Shown: piece by piece, positions 17,215 to 26,125 of the stretch | Layout: each line of letters starts with the position of its first letter | How positions within the stretch are numbered: the stretch's first letter is position 1 | Assembly (NCBI GenBank): GCA_045543095.1 | Contig: JAZQMC010000002.1 | Span: 1-64,000 of the forward strand | Length of the DNA stretch: 64,000 bases | Direction: 5' to 3' | Source: Fimenecus sp045543095 | Lineage (GTDB): Bacteria > Bacillota > Clostridia > Oscillospirales > Acutalibacteraceae | Notes under the pieces: generated by a model | Told to the model about the DNA's origin: nothing | The model's database searches: none | Seen by the model: only the letters and a program-made list of their open reading frames with translations | Made by a program: the position numbers and the translations under genes

Positions 17215-18714
17215 ATGAAAAAGGCAAAAATGTCACTTGTATCTGAATTTACAGGTGCAAAAATTGACGAAAGAATTTACGGCTCATTTATTGAGCATTT
17301 AGGTCGTGCAGTTTATGGCGGTATTTTCGAGCCTGACCATCCAACTGCTGACGAAGATGGCTTCCGTCAGGACGTTATTGAAAAAGTAAAGAAACTCAAC
17401 GTACCAATCGTTCGTTATCCCGGTGGTAACTTTGTTTCGGGCTATAATTGGGAAGACGGTGTTGGCCCTGTTGAGTTAAGACCAAAGAAACTTGAACTCG
17501 CTTGGGGTGTTACCGAGCCCAATCTTTTTGGTACAAACGAATTTGCAAAATGGTGTAAAAAAGCAAACACCTCTCCTATGATGGCAGTTAATCTTGGTCT
17601 TCGCGGTCCTGAAGAAGCAAGAAATCTTGTTGAATACTGCAACCATAAGGGTGGCAGCTATTGGAGTGACCTTCGTCGTTCACACGGCTATGAAGACCCA
17701 CACAATATCAAGCTCTGGTGCTTGGGTAACGAGATGGATGGTGACTGGCAAATCGGTCACAAAACCGCTGTTGAATATGGCAGAACAGCCGCAGAGGCTG
17801 CAAAGGTTATGAAGTGGACCGACAATTCCATTGAAACTGTACTTTGCGGCAGTGCTTCACGTGATATGGCAACTTTCGGTGAATGGGAAGCAACTACTCT
17901 TGACCTTGCTTATGATAAGGTTGACTACCTTTCACTTCATATTTATTTTGATAACCGTTCCGATGACACTCCGTCTTTCCTTGCAAAGAGTATGAAAATG
18001 GACGAATTCATCAAATCAGTTGTTTGCATCTGCGACTATATCAAGGCTAAAAAACGCTCAAAGCATACAGTCAACCTTTCATTTGACGAATGGAATGTAT
18101 GGTATCATTCAAATGGTGCTCATGTTGAAAAATGGAGTACTGCACCTCATCAGCTTGAAGATATTTATAACTTTGAAGATGCTCTTTTAGTTGCTCTTAT
18201 GCTTATGACACTTCTCAAAAATGCAGACCGTGTTAAAATTGGTTGTCTTGCACAGCTTGTTAATGTTATTGCCCCAATTATGACTGAAAATGGTGGTGCT
18301 TGCTGGGAACAGACAATTTTCTACCCATTTATGCACTTATCAAACTACGGTCGCGGTTATACTCTTGAGTCCCGTGTTATTTCACCTAAACACGACACAA
18401 AGGAATTTACAGATGTTCCCGATATTGAATCAATCGCAACTATGAGTGAAGATAAAGAAAATCTTACAATCTTCGCCGTTAACAGAAATATGGAAGAGGA
18501 TATTCTTTTCGATGTTTCTCTTCTCGACTTTGACAACTTTGAAGTTCTTGAATGTATTGAAATGAGTGGCTACGGCATTAAAGAAGAAAACAGTGCAATT
18601 GCTACTCCTGTTAAGCCTTTCAAAGCACCAAAGCCCGACTTTGACGGCAAAAACCTTACTGCAAAGCTTAAACCACTTTCATGGAATGTAATTAGGCTTG
18701 CAAAAAGAAAATGA
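17215..18714 (+). CDS. abfA: GH51 alpha-L-arabinofuranosidase
   Basis: 499 residues, typical of intracellular GH51 enzymes; no signal peptide. It removes arabinofuranosyl residues from imported arabino- or arabinoxylo-oligosaccharides. The acid/base Glu is in WCLGNEMDG (about residue 174) and the nucleophile Glu in LSFDEWNVWY (about 290). RYPGGNFVSGYNWEDG is a substrate-site signature. GGGGAGG lies before the ATG. Thirty bases behind the LCP gene with no terminator between, so possibly co-transcribed, although no functional link is obvious. Confidence 0.95.
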   Translation: MKKAKMSLVSEFTGAKIDERIYGSFIEHLGRAVYGGIFEPDHPTADEDGFRQDVIEKVKKLNVPIVRYPGGNFVSGYNWEDGVGPVELRPKKLELAWGVTEPNLFGTNEFAKWCKKANTSPMMAVNLGLRGPEEARNLVEYCNHKGGSYWSDLRRSHGYEDPHNIKLWCLGNEMDGDWQIGHKTAVEYGRTAAEAAKVMKWTDNSIETVLCGSASRDMATFGEWEATTLDLAYDKVDYLSLHIYFDNRSDDTPSFLAKSMKMDEFIKSVVCICDYIKAKKRSKHTVNLSFDEWNVWYHSNGAHVEKWSTAPHQLEDIYNFEDALLVALMLMTLLKNADRVKIGCLAQLVNVIAPIMTENGGACWEQTIFYPFMHLSNYGRGYTLESRVISPKHDTKEFTDVPDIESIATMSEDKENLTIFAVNRNMEEDILFDVSLLDFDNFEVLECIEMSGYGIKEENSAIATPVKPFKAPKPDFDGKNLTAKLKPLSWNVIRLAKRK

Positions 18715-18767
18715 TTGTGATACAATAATTAGGATTTATTATTGCTACTTAAAGAAAGAGTGATTTT

Positions 18768-19553
18768 ATGGCAGCAAAATGTCCCGAATGTGGGCACGAA
18801 CTTAAAATCTGGAATGTTAAAGCAGAGTGTCCGGCTTGCGGTGCGAACATCCCCAATCACAAGTGGGAAGAAAGACTTGAAAGCGACGCTGATTTTGCAG
18901 AACACGCGTTTGCAAAATTTCATTACAAGCTTGCTAACTTCAAAAGTGCAGTTGTAGGCTCAAAACTTCGTATTGTTCGTCTTGTTCTCACTTTTGCACC
19001 CCTTATCGCATTGGTTCTTCCCCTTTTCAATTTTAAGCTTACACTCCCATTTTACAGCGGAGAAAAAACAATATCATTTTTAAACTTTGTGCTTGATTAT
19101 CTTCTCGAAACTGACATCGGCAGTGTATTGAAACTTATTGGTGGCGATGTACTTGGTAACGCAACACTTATGGTTGTTATTGCTTGCGTGCTTATGCTTT
19201 TAGCAGTTGTATGCGGTGTTCTCAACTTCTTTGTTCTTCTCATTTCAGGTATCAAGCTTAAATACAGACTCAATATTTCACTTAACATAATCAGTGCAAT
19301 CTGTTGGGCTGCAGCCGCAGTATTCTTCGTGCTTTTCACAAATGCCTGCACAACTCTCGGCGGCGGTATTGTTACAGAATGCAGTCTTGGTTTCGGATTT
19401 ATTGTGGGTGTTGTTCTTTTCCTTGTGAATTTCACACTCAATATAATCGTTGGCAAGAGCCTTAAAAAGCAGATGAATGAACAGCCCTCAATGGACGAAT
19501 TTATCGAAAACGAAATCGCAGAATTGCGTAATCCAAAAGTAACCGCTGAATAA
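18768..19553 (+). CDS. Zinc-ribbon membrane protein, function unknown
   Basis: 261 residues. The N-terminus has two CxxC pairs (CPECGHEL, CPACGANIP) 17 residues apart forming a zinc ribbon. After a charged linker come about four or five membrane segments and a short acidic cytoplasmic tail. Such zinc ribbon plus membrane proteins are common and uncharacterised in Clostridia. Only a weak ribosome-binding site (AAAGAG) precedes ATG 18768. It lies 53 bases after GH51 and may be read from it. No specific role can be given. Confidence 0.65.
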   Translation: MAAKCPECGHELKIWNVKAECPACGANIPNHKWEERLESDADFAEHAFAKFHYKLANFKSAVVGSKLRIVRLVLTFAPLIALVLPLFNFKLTLPFYSGEKTISFLNFVLDYLLETDIGSVLKLIGGDVLGNATLMVVIACVLMLLAVVCGVLNFFVLLISGIKLKYRLNISLNIISAICWAAAAVFFVLFTNACTTLGGGIVTECSLGFGFIVGVVLFLVNFTLNIIVGKSLKKQMNEQPSMDEFIENEIAELRNPKVTAE

Positions 19554-19564
19554 ATCGGGTTGCG

Positions 19565-19586
19565 ATTATCAGCGAGATAATTTTTT
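19565..19586 (+). terminator. Terminator after the zinc-ribbon gene
   Basis: ATTATC-AGCGA-GATAAT followed by T5. The stem is short and AT-rich, so it is probably moderate. Confidence 0.55.
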
Positions 19587-19593
19587 GTCAGAA

Positions 19594-19653
19594 CCGTCAA
19601 AAAACGCAGGCAATACTTTGTGTATTAACGAGTATTTTTGGCGTTTATGACGG
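19594..19653. other. Large imperfect hairpin upstream of the pdaB-type gene
   Basis: CCGTCAAAAAACGC (19594-19607) pairs with GCGTTTATGACGG (19641-19653) with one bulge. Inside, AATAC-TTTGT-GTATT can form a second hairpin. It lies in the 213-base gap before pdaB. It could be leader structure or a repeat; no known riboswitch motif is recognised. Confidence 0.4.
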
Positions 19654-19731
19654 AAAAGTAGCCGCTGAGAATTGTAACCAAGATTTAAGAAGTGGTTACA
19701 AAAACATAAAATCACAACATATAAAAGTATA

Positions 19732-19760
19732 ACCCTCTCATACATTTGGTATGGGAGGGT
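19732..19760 (+). promoter_or_regulatory. Terminator-like hairpin that sequesters the ribosome-binding site
   Basis: ACCCTCTCATAC (19732-19743) pairs with GTATGGGAGGGT (19749-19760) over 12 bp with a single G-T pair and an ATTTG loop. A T5 run (19762-19766) and ATG 19767 follow directly. The only Shine-Dalgarno (GGGAGG) is inside the 3' arm. The structure can therefore act both as an intrinsic terminator and as a block to ribosome access. Confidence 0.7.
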
Positions 19761-19766
19761 ATTTTT

Positions 19767-20522
19767 ATGCGAATTGTCACTTTATCTCGTAAAACATTTT
19801 TGGGTATTATATGTATTATTATGGGCATTTTTCTTTTTGTATTTGCACTTGTGGGTAAAACTGCAAATGCCTCGGCAAGCAATAAAAAACTGCCCATATA
19901 TTCGGTTGAAACCGAAGAAAAGAAAATTGCAATCACCTTTGACGCGGCGTGGACTAATCAGGATACCGACGACCTTATCAAGATACTGAAAAAGCATAAC
20001 GCCACCGCAACATTCTTCATTGTGGGCGATTGGGCAGAGAAATTCCCCGAAAGCGTGAAAGCATTTTATGACGCCGGGCACACAATCGCAAATCATTCCG
20101 ACACCCATAAAGCCTTTTCAAAATGTACAAGGGAAGAAATAAAAGAAGAAATTGTAAACTGCAACGAAAAACTTGAAAAAATAACGGGAGAAAAGGTCAC
20201 TCTGCTCCGTGCCCCGTCAGGCGACTACACCAACGAAAGCCTTGAAGTCACCGACAGTCTTGGTATGTATATGATTCAATGGGACAATGACTCTCTTGAC
20301 TACACGGGGCTTACAGTTGATGAAATTGTGAACAGAATTATGTCGCGGGCACGAAATGGCTCGATTGTGCTTTTTCACAATGGTGTTGACACCACCGCCA
20401 ATGCACTTGACAAGGTACTTACAGAATTAGAGAAACAAGGTTATTCATTTGTATCAATCAACGACTTGATTTATAAAGAAAATTATTCAATTGACCACAC
20501 AGGCAGACAACATAAAAAATAG
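19767..20522 (+). CDS. pdaB: PdaB-type polysaccharide deacetylase
   Basis: 251 residues. The N-terminal helix (about 10-33, ending TANASAS) is a signal peptide or anchor, so the NodB domain faces outside or lies between the spore membranes. NodB motifs are TFDAAW (motif 1, with Ala replacing the second Asp, as PdaB-like proteins often lack it), NHSDTHK (motif 2, metal His pair), RAPSGDY (motif 3) and VLFHNG. B. subtilis PdaB is needed to maintain the spore cortex; catalysis by this subgroup is uncertain. Start and Shine-Dalgarno sit just after a sequestering hairpin. Confidence 0.85.
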   Translation: MRIVTLSRKTFLGIICIIMGIFLFVFALVGKTANASASNKKLPIYSVETEEKKIAITFDAAWTNQDTDDLIKILKKHNATATFFIVGDWAEKFPESVKAFYDAGHTIANHSDTHKAFSKCTREEIKEEIVNCNEKLEKITGEKVTLLRAPSGDYTNESLEVTDSLGMYMIQWDNDSLDYTGLTVDEIVNRIMSRARNGSIVLFHNGVDTTANALDKVLTELEKQGYSFVSINDLIYKENYSIDHTGRQHKK

Positions 20523-20553
20523 TTATATTTTTACATATTTTTCTTTTTTTTAC

Positions 20554-20582
20554 TTGAATTCTTGTGCAACTTATAGTACAAT
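20554..20582 (+). promoter_or_regulatory. Promoter of the phosphoribosyltransferase gene
   Basis: TTGAAT (20554-20559), 17-base spacer, TACAAT (20577-20582), 33 bases before the ATG. Confidence 0.6.
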
Positions 20583-20614
20583 GGATAACACATTAAACCA
20601 TAGGGGGATACTTT

Positions 20615-21259
20615 ATGCCGACAACAAGCATTTCAAAAATCAAAACTCATCAGAAGAACTTATATCTTCGTGTTGCAAAAGGTCATTTTGCAACAAGTAG
20701 TGCACACAGTAACTATTATATAGATGTTGCCGCACAAAAATCCCGTTTATCCGAAGCAAAAGCAGTTTCACAGGAACTTTGCAAAAACCACAAATACAGT
20801 AACCAAATTATTGACACCATTCTTTGTCTTGACGGCACTGAGGTTATTGCAACCTGCGTTGCAGAAGAGCTTACAAAAAGCGATTATGTGAACATCAATG
20901 CTCACCAGACTATTTATGTTGTTACACCTGAAATCGTTAACGGTTCACAGATTATTTTCCGCGATAATATTGTACCTATGGTTAAGGGCAAGCATGTGCT
21001 TATTACTGCAGTTTCTGTTGCCTCAGGTAACACTGCAAAAGCAGCAATTGAAGCAATTAAATATTATGGCGGTGATGTAGTTGGTGTTGCATCAATTTTC
21101 GCTACATCACAAAACTGTGCAGGATATGATGTTAATTCTGTATTTAACCCTAATGACTTACCTGATTATTTCAGCGTTCCCGCACGGGAATGTCCACTTT
21201 GTAAACAAGGCAAAAAGCTTGATGCACTTATTAACTGCCACGGCTTCTCTAAACTTTAA
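20615..21259 (+). CDS. Orotate phosphoribosyltransferase-like protein
   Basis: 214 residues of the type I phosphoribosyltransferase fold. HVLITAVSVASGNTAKAAIE (about 129-148) occupies the PRPP-binding loop, although the usual DD/ED pair reads TA here, so PRPP binding may be weak. The C-terminus carries a CPLCKQGKKLDALIN zinc-knuckle-like end seen in a clostridial PyrE-like group. True PyrE makes OMP in pyrimidine synthesis. No other pyr genes are nearby, so a regulatory or salvage role is possible. AGGGGG precedes the ATG. Confidence 0.65.
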   Translation: MPTTSISKIKTHQKNLYLRVAKGHFATSSAHSNYYIDVAAQKSRLSEAKAVSQELCKNHKYSNQIIDTILCLDGTEVIATCVAEELTKSDYVNINAHQTIYVVTPEIVNGSQIIFRDNIVPMVKGKHVLITAVSVASGNTAKAAIEAIKYYGGDVVGVASIFATSQNCAGYDVNSVFNPNDLPDYFSVPARECPLCKQGKKLDALINCHGFSKL

Positions 21260-21272
21260 TAAAACAAAATGC

Positions 21273-21301
21273 GGGCGATTCGTGAATCGCCCCTACTTTT
21301 T
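21273..21301 (+). terminator. Terminator after the phosphoribosyltransferase gene
   Basis: GGGCGATTC pairs with GAATCGCCC (9 bp, very tight loop) followed shortly by T5. Confidence 0.7.
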
Positions 21302-21315
21302 ATGAGGATATATTT

Positions 21316-21717
21316 ATGACTTTAATCTTTTGTGTTGATAATAATTTCGGCTTGATGTTTAACAAACGTCGTCAATCACGGGATTCTGCGGTGCTTGCAG
21401 ATATAAAAAACTGCTTTGCGGGTGAGAAAATCTGTATAAGCCCATATTCCGAAAAGATTTTTGACGAGGCGGGTATTGATTATATTCTTTGTGATGATTT
21501 CGCAAAATGTGATAATGTGTGCTTTGTTGAGGATAAATATTCACCCGACTTATTGAATCTGGCGGACAAAATTGTACTTTACCATTGGGGTAAGGTTTAT
21601 CCCGCTGATTTAAATCTTGACACTGACCTGTTGAACACGAATTTCACACTTTGTGAAACAGACATTTTAACAGGCACTTCGCACAATGAAATCAGGAAAG
21701 AGGTATATACACGATGA
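21316..21717 (+). CDS. Conserved hypothetical protein (RQSRDS family)
   Basis: 133 residues, soluble. It begins MTLIFCVDNNFGLMFNKRRQ and has an SRD motif right after. I recall similar short proteins in Clostridia with an invariant FN(x)RRQSxD segment, sometimes mislabelled ribonuclease Z; no metallo-beta-lactamase motif is present here. The pattern suggests a small Rossmann-like sheet. Its stop overlaps the ATG of the exported nuclease by 4 bases (ATGA), so the two are translated together. Function unknown. Confidence 0.6.
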   Translation: MTLIFCVDNNFGLMFNKRRQSRDSAVLADIKNCFAGEKICISPYSEKIFDEAGIDYILCDDFAKCDNVCFVEDKYSPDLLNLADKIVLYHWGKVYPADLNLDTDLLNTNFTLCETDILTGTSHNEIRKEVYTR

Positions 21718-22619
21718 AAAACAAAAAACTGCTTTCGCTCATAGTTATACTTATTGTAGTTGTTACCGTTTTAACCGGAATTTTTGCGGGCGATAAAGAT
21801 GGCGGCACTAATCAACCCGATTTAAATTCACAACAAGCAATTGCAAACCTTGATGAAATCCCCGAGTTTTCGGGCACAGCTTATGTAGCAATAAATGATA
21901 ATATCCCCTATTTCACCGAAGAAGATTATACAACCGATTCATACGAATATTACAGTCCCCTTGATAATTTAGGGCGTTGCGGTTTCACAATGGCTTGCAT
22001 TGGGGAAGACATTATGCCCACGGGCGAGCGTGGTGAAATAGGCCAGGTTAAGCCTACAGGCTGGGTAACCGCGAAATATGATTTTGTTGACGGCAAATAC
22101 CTTTATAACCGTTGTCATCTTATCGGATGGCAGTTGACAGGCGAAAATGCAAACGAGCAAAACCTTATTACAGGCACCCGCTATATGAATGTAGACGGTA
22201 TGCTTCCCTTTGAGAATATGGTTGACGACTATATTGAAGAAACAGGAAATCACGTGCTTTATCGTGTAACACCCATCTTCAAAGACGATGAATTGGTTGC
22301 CCGCGGTGTGACAATGGAGGCTTATTCCGTTGAGGATAAGGGCGAGGGAATTTGCTTTAACGTATATTGCTATAACAATCAGCCGGGTGTTGAGATTGAC
22401 TATGCGACAGGTAAAAGTCGGTTGAGTGATACTCCATCAAGCAACGCACCCGCCAATACAGATACCGAATATGTACTCAACACAAAATCAAAGAAAATTC
22501 ATCTGCCCGATTGCTCATCAGTCGGCAAAATCGAAGAGGGTAATAAAGAAACCACCGATAAATCAAAAGACGAATTGATTGATATGGGCTATGAGCCCTG
22601 CGGAAGTTGTAAACCGTAA
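21714..22619 (+). CDS. Exported DNA/RNA non-specific endonuclease with C-terminal Cys motif
   Basis: 301 residues. An N-terminal hydrophobic segment (about 5-26) directs export or anchoring. Residues 50-235 match the streptodornase/EndA-like nuclease family: YNRCHLIGWQL holds the catalytic His, with NEQNLITGTRYMN and the metal-binding Asn downstream. The last 50 residues (KKIHLPDCSSVGKI..., GYEPCGSCKP) form an Ada/ComEC-type Cys module often appended to secreted proteins. Likely degrades extracellular DNA for nutrition. Coupled to the upstream 133-aa gene. Confidence 0.85.
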   Translation: MKNKKLLSLIVILIVVVTVLTGIFAGDKDGGTNQPDLNSQQAIANLDEIPEFSGTAYVAINDNIPYFTEEDYTTDSYEYYSPLDNLGRCGFTMACIGEDIMPTGERGEIGQVKPTGWVTAKYDFVDGKYLYNRCHLIGWQLTGENANEQNLITGTRYMNVDGMLPFENMVDDYIEETGNHVLYRVTPIFKDDELVARGVTMEAYSVEDKGEGICFNVYCYNNQPGVEIDYATGKSRLSDTPSSNAPANTDTEYVLNTKSKKIHLPDCSSVGKIEEGNKETTDKSKDELIDMGYEPCGSCKP

Positions 22620-22635
22620 ATGAATGTAAAAAATT

Positions 22636-22667
22636 AACCGAGTAAGCATTACCTTACTCGGTTTTCT
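22636..22667 (+). terminator. Terminator after the nuclease gene
   Basis: AACCGAGTAAG pairs with CTTACTCGGTT, loop CATTAC, followed by TTTTCTT. Confidence 0.85.
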
Positions 22668-22710
22668 TGTGTGTTAATTGCCGTTGTTAAATGCAAACAA
22701 CATAATTCTT

Positions 22711-22912
22711 ACAAATTGGGGTTTGTCGAACACTTTGATTTGTTATTTCGGCTCCCTCTGACGAGGGAGCTGTCTGCGAAGCAGACTGAGGGAGAGATTT
22801 AGTGAAGATGTAAACTATCTCTCCCTCCGTCTTTGCCTTACGGCAAATCCACCTCCCTCGTCAGAGGGAGGCAATATACACCATTTAATGAGTTCTACAA
22901 ATTCAAATTTGT
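22711..22912. repeat. Composite repeat element with inverted ends and hairpin modules
   Basis: Left end ACAAATTGGGGTTTGTCG (22711-22728); right end CTACAAATTCAAATTTGT (22895-22912). Inside are CCCTC/GAGGG modules, a variable hairpin between constant AGCTGTC and GACTGAGG (stem TGC, loop GAA), and another at GCCTTACGGC. The last 42 bases equal the repeat at 2961-3004. No coding capacity. With the hairpin at 22924-22947 it fills the gap before the GH43-like gene. Confidence 0.75.
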
Positions 22913-22975
22913 TTAATAAAATCGGCGGGAGCAAGCCCCCGCCCTACTATTACATATTCATTTTGCACTTCGCAT

Positions 22976-23905
22976 TCAGAATTCCGCAGTTAAAAGTCTG
23001 TCATATTCTTCATCGGTAATCTCGATTACTCCGCCGTGCTTGTAGCCATAAGGGAATGAAACCAATTCAGGACAGCGTTCAAAATGTGCGTCACCGGGAG
23101 TTTTTGAAATGAACGGCACATATCCCATTTTTTCTTTCTCACAGCCAAAGAAATCAAGCATAAGACACCATCTGCCATCGGGCAAAGTATAGGTTGTGGG
23201 TGCTTCATAAGAGCCTGGTTTGTCAATCTGGCTCATATATTCTTCTAACTCTGCGTCGTGCTCATAAGGTCCGAAAAGTTTTTTCGATGTGGCGTGCATA
23301 TTCATTGATGGATTGTGTGCATTTTTGTAAAACATGTGATATGTATCGCCGATTTTTCTTATATGAGTGTCAAGAATTTCATTATCCTTTGTAAAGAAAA
23401 GTTTTGGCTCGCTGAATGTTTCGAAATCTTTAGTAGTTGAACAATAAATTGACATGTGCTTGAAATTATCTTCTGCCACAGTTGAGCCCCAATGGATTAA
23501 ATATTCCTCATTTTCTTCGTCGAAGAACACCTCGGGTGCCCACATACAGCCGAAATCGTCACGACCGAAATGCTGGAGTTTTTCTTCACTGAAATGCACC
23601 AAATCGTCAGTTTTCCACATTCGAAGACATTTACTGCCCGTGCGGTTTATGTTTGACCAATCGAGCTGAAGATTTTCGTCATAACGATTTGCAACACACA
23701 AATCAGTTGTGAGAATTACAAATCCGCCTGTGTGAAGACGAACAATTTCAATATCACGGCAACCCTTTTCGCCAAGCTTTGCAGTTAAAACAGGATTACC
23801 GTCATTAACCTTTTCCCAGTTAAGCCCGTCACGGCTAACACCAAAATAAACCTGCTCACCGTCAGGAGTAAATTTCTCTTTAAAATGTGTAAATAAATAT
23901 GGCAT
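22976..23905 (-). CDS. GH43-like five-bladed beta-propeller glycosidase
   Basis: 309 residues from ATG 23905, which has GGGTGAG upstream (a TTG at 23926 would overlap the M16 gene). No signal peptide. Repeated blades include VYFGVSRDGLNWEKV, RMWKTDDLVHFSE, CMWAPEVFFDEENEEYLIHW, SYEAPTTYTLPDGRWCLMLD and GYKHGGVIEI. Acidic residues in RDIEIV and CMWAPEV are plausible catalytic positions. Most similar in style to GH43 arabinosidase/xylosidase proteins; substrate unknown. It lies 13 bases after the M16 stop, so it is likely co-transcribed. Confidence 0.75.
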   Translation of the reverse strand: MPYLFTHFKEKFTPDGEQVYFGVSRDGLNWEKVNDGNPVLTAKLGEKGCRDIEIVRLHTGGFVILTTDLCVANRYDENLQLDWSNINRTGSKCLRMWKTDDLVHFSEEKLQHFGRDDFGCMWAPEVFFDEENEEYLIHWGSTVAEDNFKHMSIYCSTTKDFETFSEPKLFFTKDNEILDTHIRKIGDTYHMFYKNAHNPSMNMHATSKKLFGPYEHDAELEEYMSQIDKPGSYEAPTTYTLPDGRWCLMLDFFGCEKEKMGYVPFISKTPGDAHFERCPELVSFPYGYKHGGVIEITDEEYDRLLTAEF

Positions 23906-23918
23906 TGCACTCACCCTT

Positions 23919-25169
23919 TTAATCAATCTTTTTTAATATTTCATTAATTTTTCCAACATCTATTTCTTTTTTTCTTCCTTTTATGGCTATTGTAAGATTA
24001 TTAGTTTTAAAAATATCCTTTGCCGCGTCGATAATTTGTTTCTTTGATATGTTTTTTAACTCGTCAATATAATCTTTTTCTTCCATTATATGCCTTTCAT
24101 AAGCTAAATCCCAATTAAGATTTACCGCATTATCCATACGCATTTGATGAACTGAACGCCTTTTCATCATAACAGCATCAAAATCAAATTCACCCTTTTT
24201 CAAGGCATAAAAAACATCTATTGCTTTTTCTATTGCACTATAAAGATTTTTCTTATCAACTTCAAACTGAACCTTTATATTGCTTATATTTTTATATTGT
24301 TCAAGCGTGCTGTCATAAGAATAAATCAGTGGTGTTTTTTCAGATAGCCCCTGATAAATCAACGCGTCATCATTCTCAAAAAGTGTACTGTAAATTATAT
24401 CTCTTATTGGCATTGAGTGGCGTGTATTATCAATATCAAAACCAATTTTAACATAGGTCCAATAACTGTTATGCACCGAAACATCGGGTTTTCTGTTAAA
24501 AAAGTTTTGTGGCACAGGAGCTATATTTGTATAACCAATATTTTTATCTGATACAGGAATTTTCGAAACGCAATGTACTAAATCGTACATTTGATTTTCG
24601 CTTACATCACCTGTAACATAAAAGAAAAAATTATCTTTTGAAATTATGTGTTTTTTGTATTCATTAAGTGCTTTTTGCGATATACGGTCAATCGTTTTGC
24701 AGTTGCCAGAAATGGTATTTTCAAGCGAAGTGTCCGCCCACACCAATTTATCATAATAATGTGTAATCGTTCTTCTCTCATCATTTTCACGAATTTCAGC
24801 TTTTATTCGTTTTTTCTCCGCCTTAATTTCATCCCCTGATAAATCAAAATCAAGAAATAATTTTGAAATAACATCTAGCAAGAAAGGAAAACTTTCACGA
24901 ATTCCCGCAAACTCAAACTGAATAAACTCACGATATGTACAACCATTGAAATATAAGCCATTTTTTGAAAGAAGTGTGTAGAAATCCTCACCGTAAAACT
25001 TTTTAACATTTCTGAATACAAGATGTTCATAAAGGTGAGCTATTCCGTTATTTTTCTCATTCTCGTACATTGAGCCTGCTTTAATATACACCGAAACGCA
25101 GAAGCTATGCATATTGTTATTTGGTTCAACATAAATATCCACACCATTAGCACAATAATGTTGTTCCAT
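23919..25169 (-). CDS. M16 family (insulinase-like) zinc peptidase
   Basis: 416 residues, single polypeptide with two M16-type halves. The inverted zinc motif is HLYEHLVF (about residues 44-51), the distal Glu is in the KKRIKAEIRENDERR region, and the second half has the expected beta-alpha pattern ending MRMDNAVNLNWDLAYE. Length fits the YmfH/PqqL-like bacterial class. It probably cleaves small peptides in the cytoplasm. GGAGGG precedes the ATG. Divergent from the radical SAM gene. Confidence 0.88.
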   Translation of the reverse strand: MEQHYCANGVDIYVEPNNNMHSFCVSVYIKAGSMYENEKNNGIAHLYEHLVFRNVKKFYGEDFYTLLSKNGLYFNGCTYREFIQFEFAGIRESFPFLLDVISKLFLDFDLSGDEIKAEKKRIKAEIRENDERRTITHYYDKLVWADTSLENTISGNCKTIDRISQKALNEYKKHIISKDNFFFYVTGDVSENQMYDLVHCVSKIPVSDKNIGYTNIAPVPQNFFNRKPDVSVHNSYWTYVKIGFDIDNTRHSMPIRDIIYSTLFENDDALIYQGLSEKTPLIYSYDSTLEQYKNISNIKVQFEVDKKNLYSAIEKAIDVFYALKKGEFDFDAVMMKRRSVHQMRMDNAVNLNWDLAYERHIMEEKDYIDELKNISKKQIIDAAKDIFKTNNLTIAIKGRKKEIDVGKINEILKKID

Positions 25170-25285
25170 AATCCAGCCCTCCTTTTAACTTTATTTTAAC
25201 ATAGTTATAATTGTAAATCAATTTTTTATTTAACATTTTCTGGGATTTGTGCTATACTTATTATATTAAAATCAGGAGAAATACA

Positions 25286-26119
25286 ATGAAACGATTTGCA
25301 AAGGTATATGTTGAAATTTCTAATATCTGCAATTTAAGTTGCTCATTTTGTCCTGGTACTGTACGTGTACCCCGACGAATGAGTGCTGACGAATTTGAGA
25401 TGATATTAAATAAAATTAAGCCTTATACAGATTATATCTATTTTCATCTTCTCGGTGAGCCACTCTGCCACCCCGAGCTCGAAATTTTTTTAAAATTGGC
25501 AGAGGATATGGATTTCAAAGTTATAATCACCACAAACGGTACTCTTTTGAACAAAAACAAAGAATTTCTGTTGAATTCAGATTCTCATTATAAAACTGTT
25601 ATTTCTCTGCATTCATTCGAAGCGAATGATAATAAAAATTCCTTTGAAAATTATCTAAAAGATTGCTTTGAATACGCAAAATCGGCTGAAAATAAAAAAA
25701 TCGTTGTTCTGCGTCTTTGGAACAACGGCGGGAAAGACAGTTTGAATGATGAAATTTTAAATGTGCTTGAAAATTATTTCCCAAAGCCTTGGAACGAAGA
25801 ACGAAACGGCACAAGAATAGGAAATAAAGTCTTTTTGCAATATGGCGACAAATTTGACTGGCCTACACTTGAAAGTGATAATACAAATGAAAATATTTTC
25901 TGCTATGGGCTCCGCGACCAGATTGGTATTTTAGCCGACGGCACGGTTGTTCCCTGTTGCCTTGACAACAACGGCGAAATAAATTTAGGAAACATTTTTG
26001 AAAGTGATTTGGAAGAAATAATTAACTCCCCAAAAGCACAAAACATATATAATGGTTTTTCAAATCGCAACGCCTGCGAAGAATTGTGTAAAAGATGTAG
26101 TTTTGTGAGGAAGTTTTAG
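25286..26119 (+). CDS. Radical SAM/SPASM-domain protein
   Basis: 277 residues from ATG 25286 with AGGAGA 6 bases upstream; an upstream in-frame extension lacks a site. CNLSCSFCPG (about residues 15-24) binds the SAM [4Fe-4S] cluster. The C-terminal SPASM part (CYGLRDQIGILADGTVVPCC and CEELCKRCSF) supplies Cys for auxiliary clusters. Such proteins often modify peptides, and others are tRNA or cofactor enzymes. No precursor peptide or maturase is next to it. The mini-hairpin array begins 7 bases after the stop. Confidence 0.88.
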   Translation: MKRFAKVYVEISNICNLSCSFCPGTVRVPRRMSADEFEMILNKIKPYTDYIYFHLLGEPLCHPELEIFLKLAEDMDFKVIITTNGTLLNKNKEFLLNSDSHYKTVISLHSFEANDNKNSFENYLKDCFEYAKSAENKKIVVLRLWNNGGKDSLNDEILNVLENYFPKPWNEERNGTRIGNKVFLQYGDKFDWPTLESDNTNENIFCYGLRDQIGILADGTVVPCCLDNNGEINLGNIFESDLEEIINSPKAQNIYNGFSNRNACEELCKRCSFVRKF

Positions 26120-26125
26120 GAAAAT

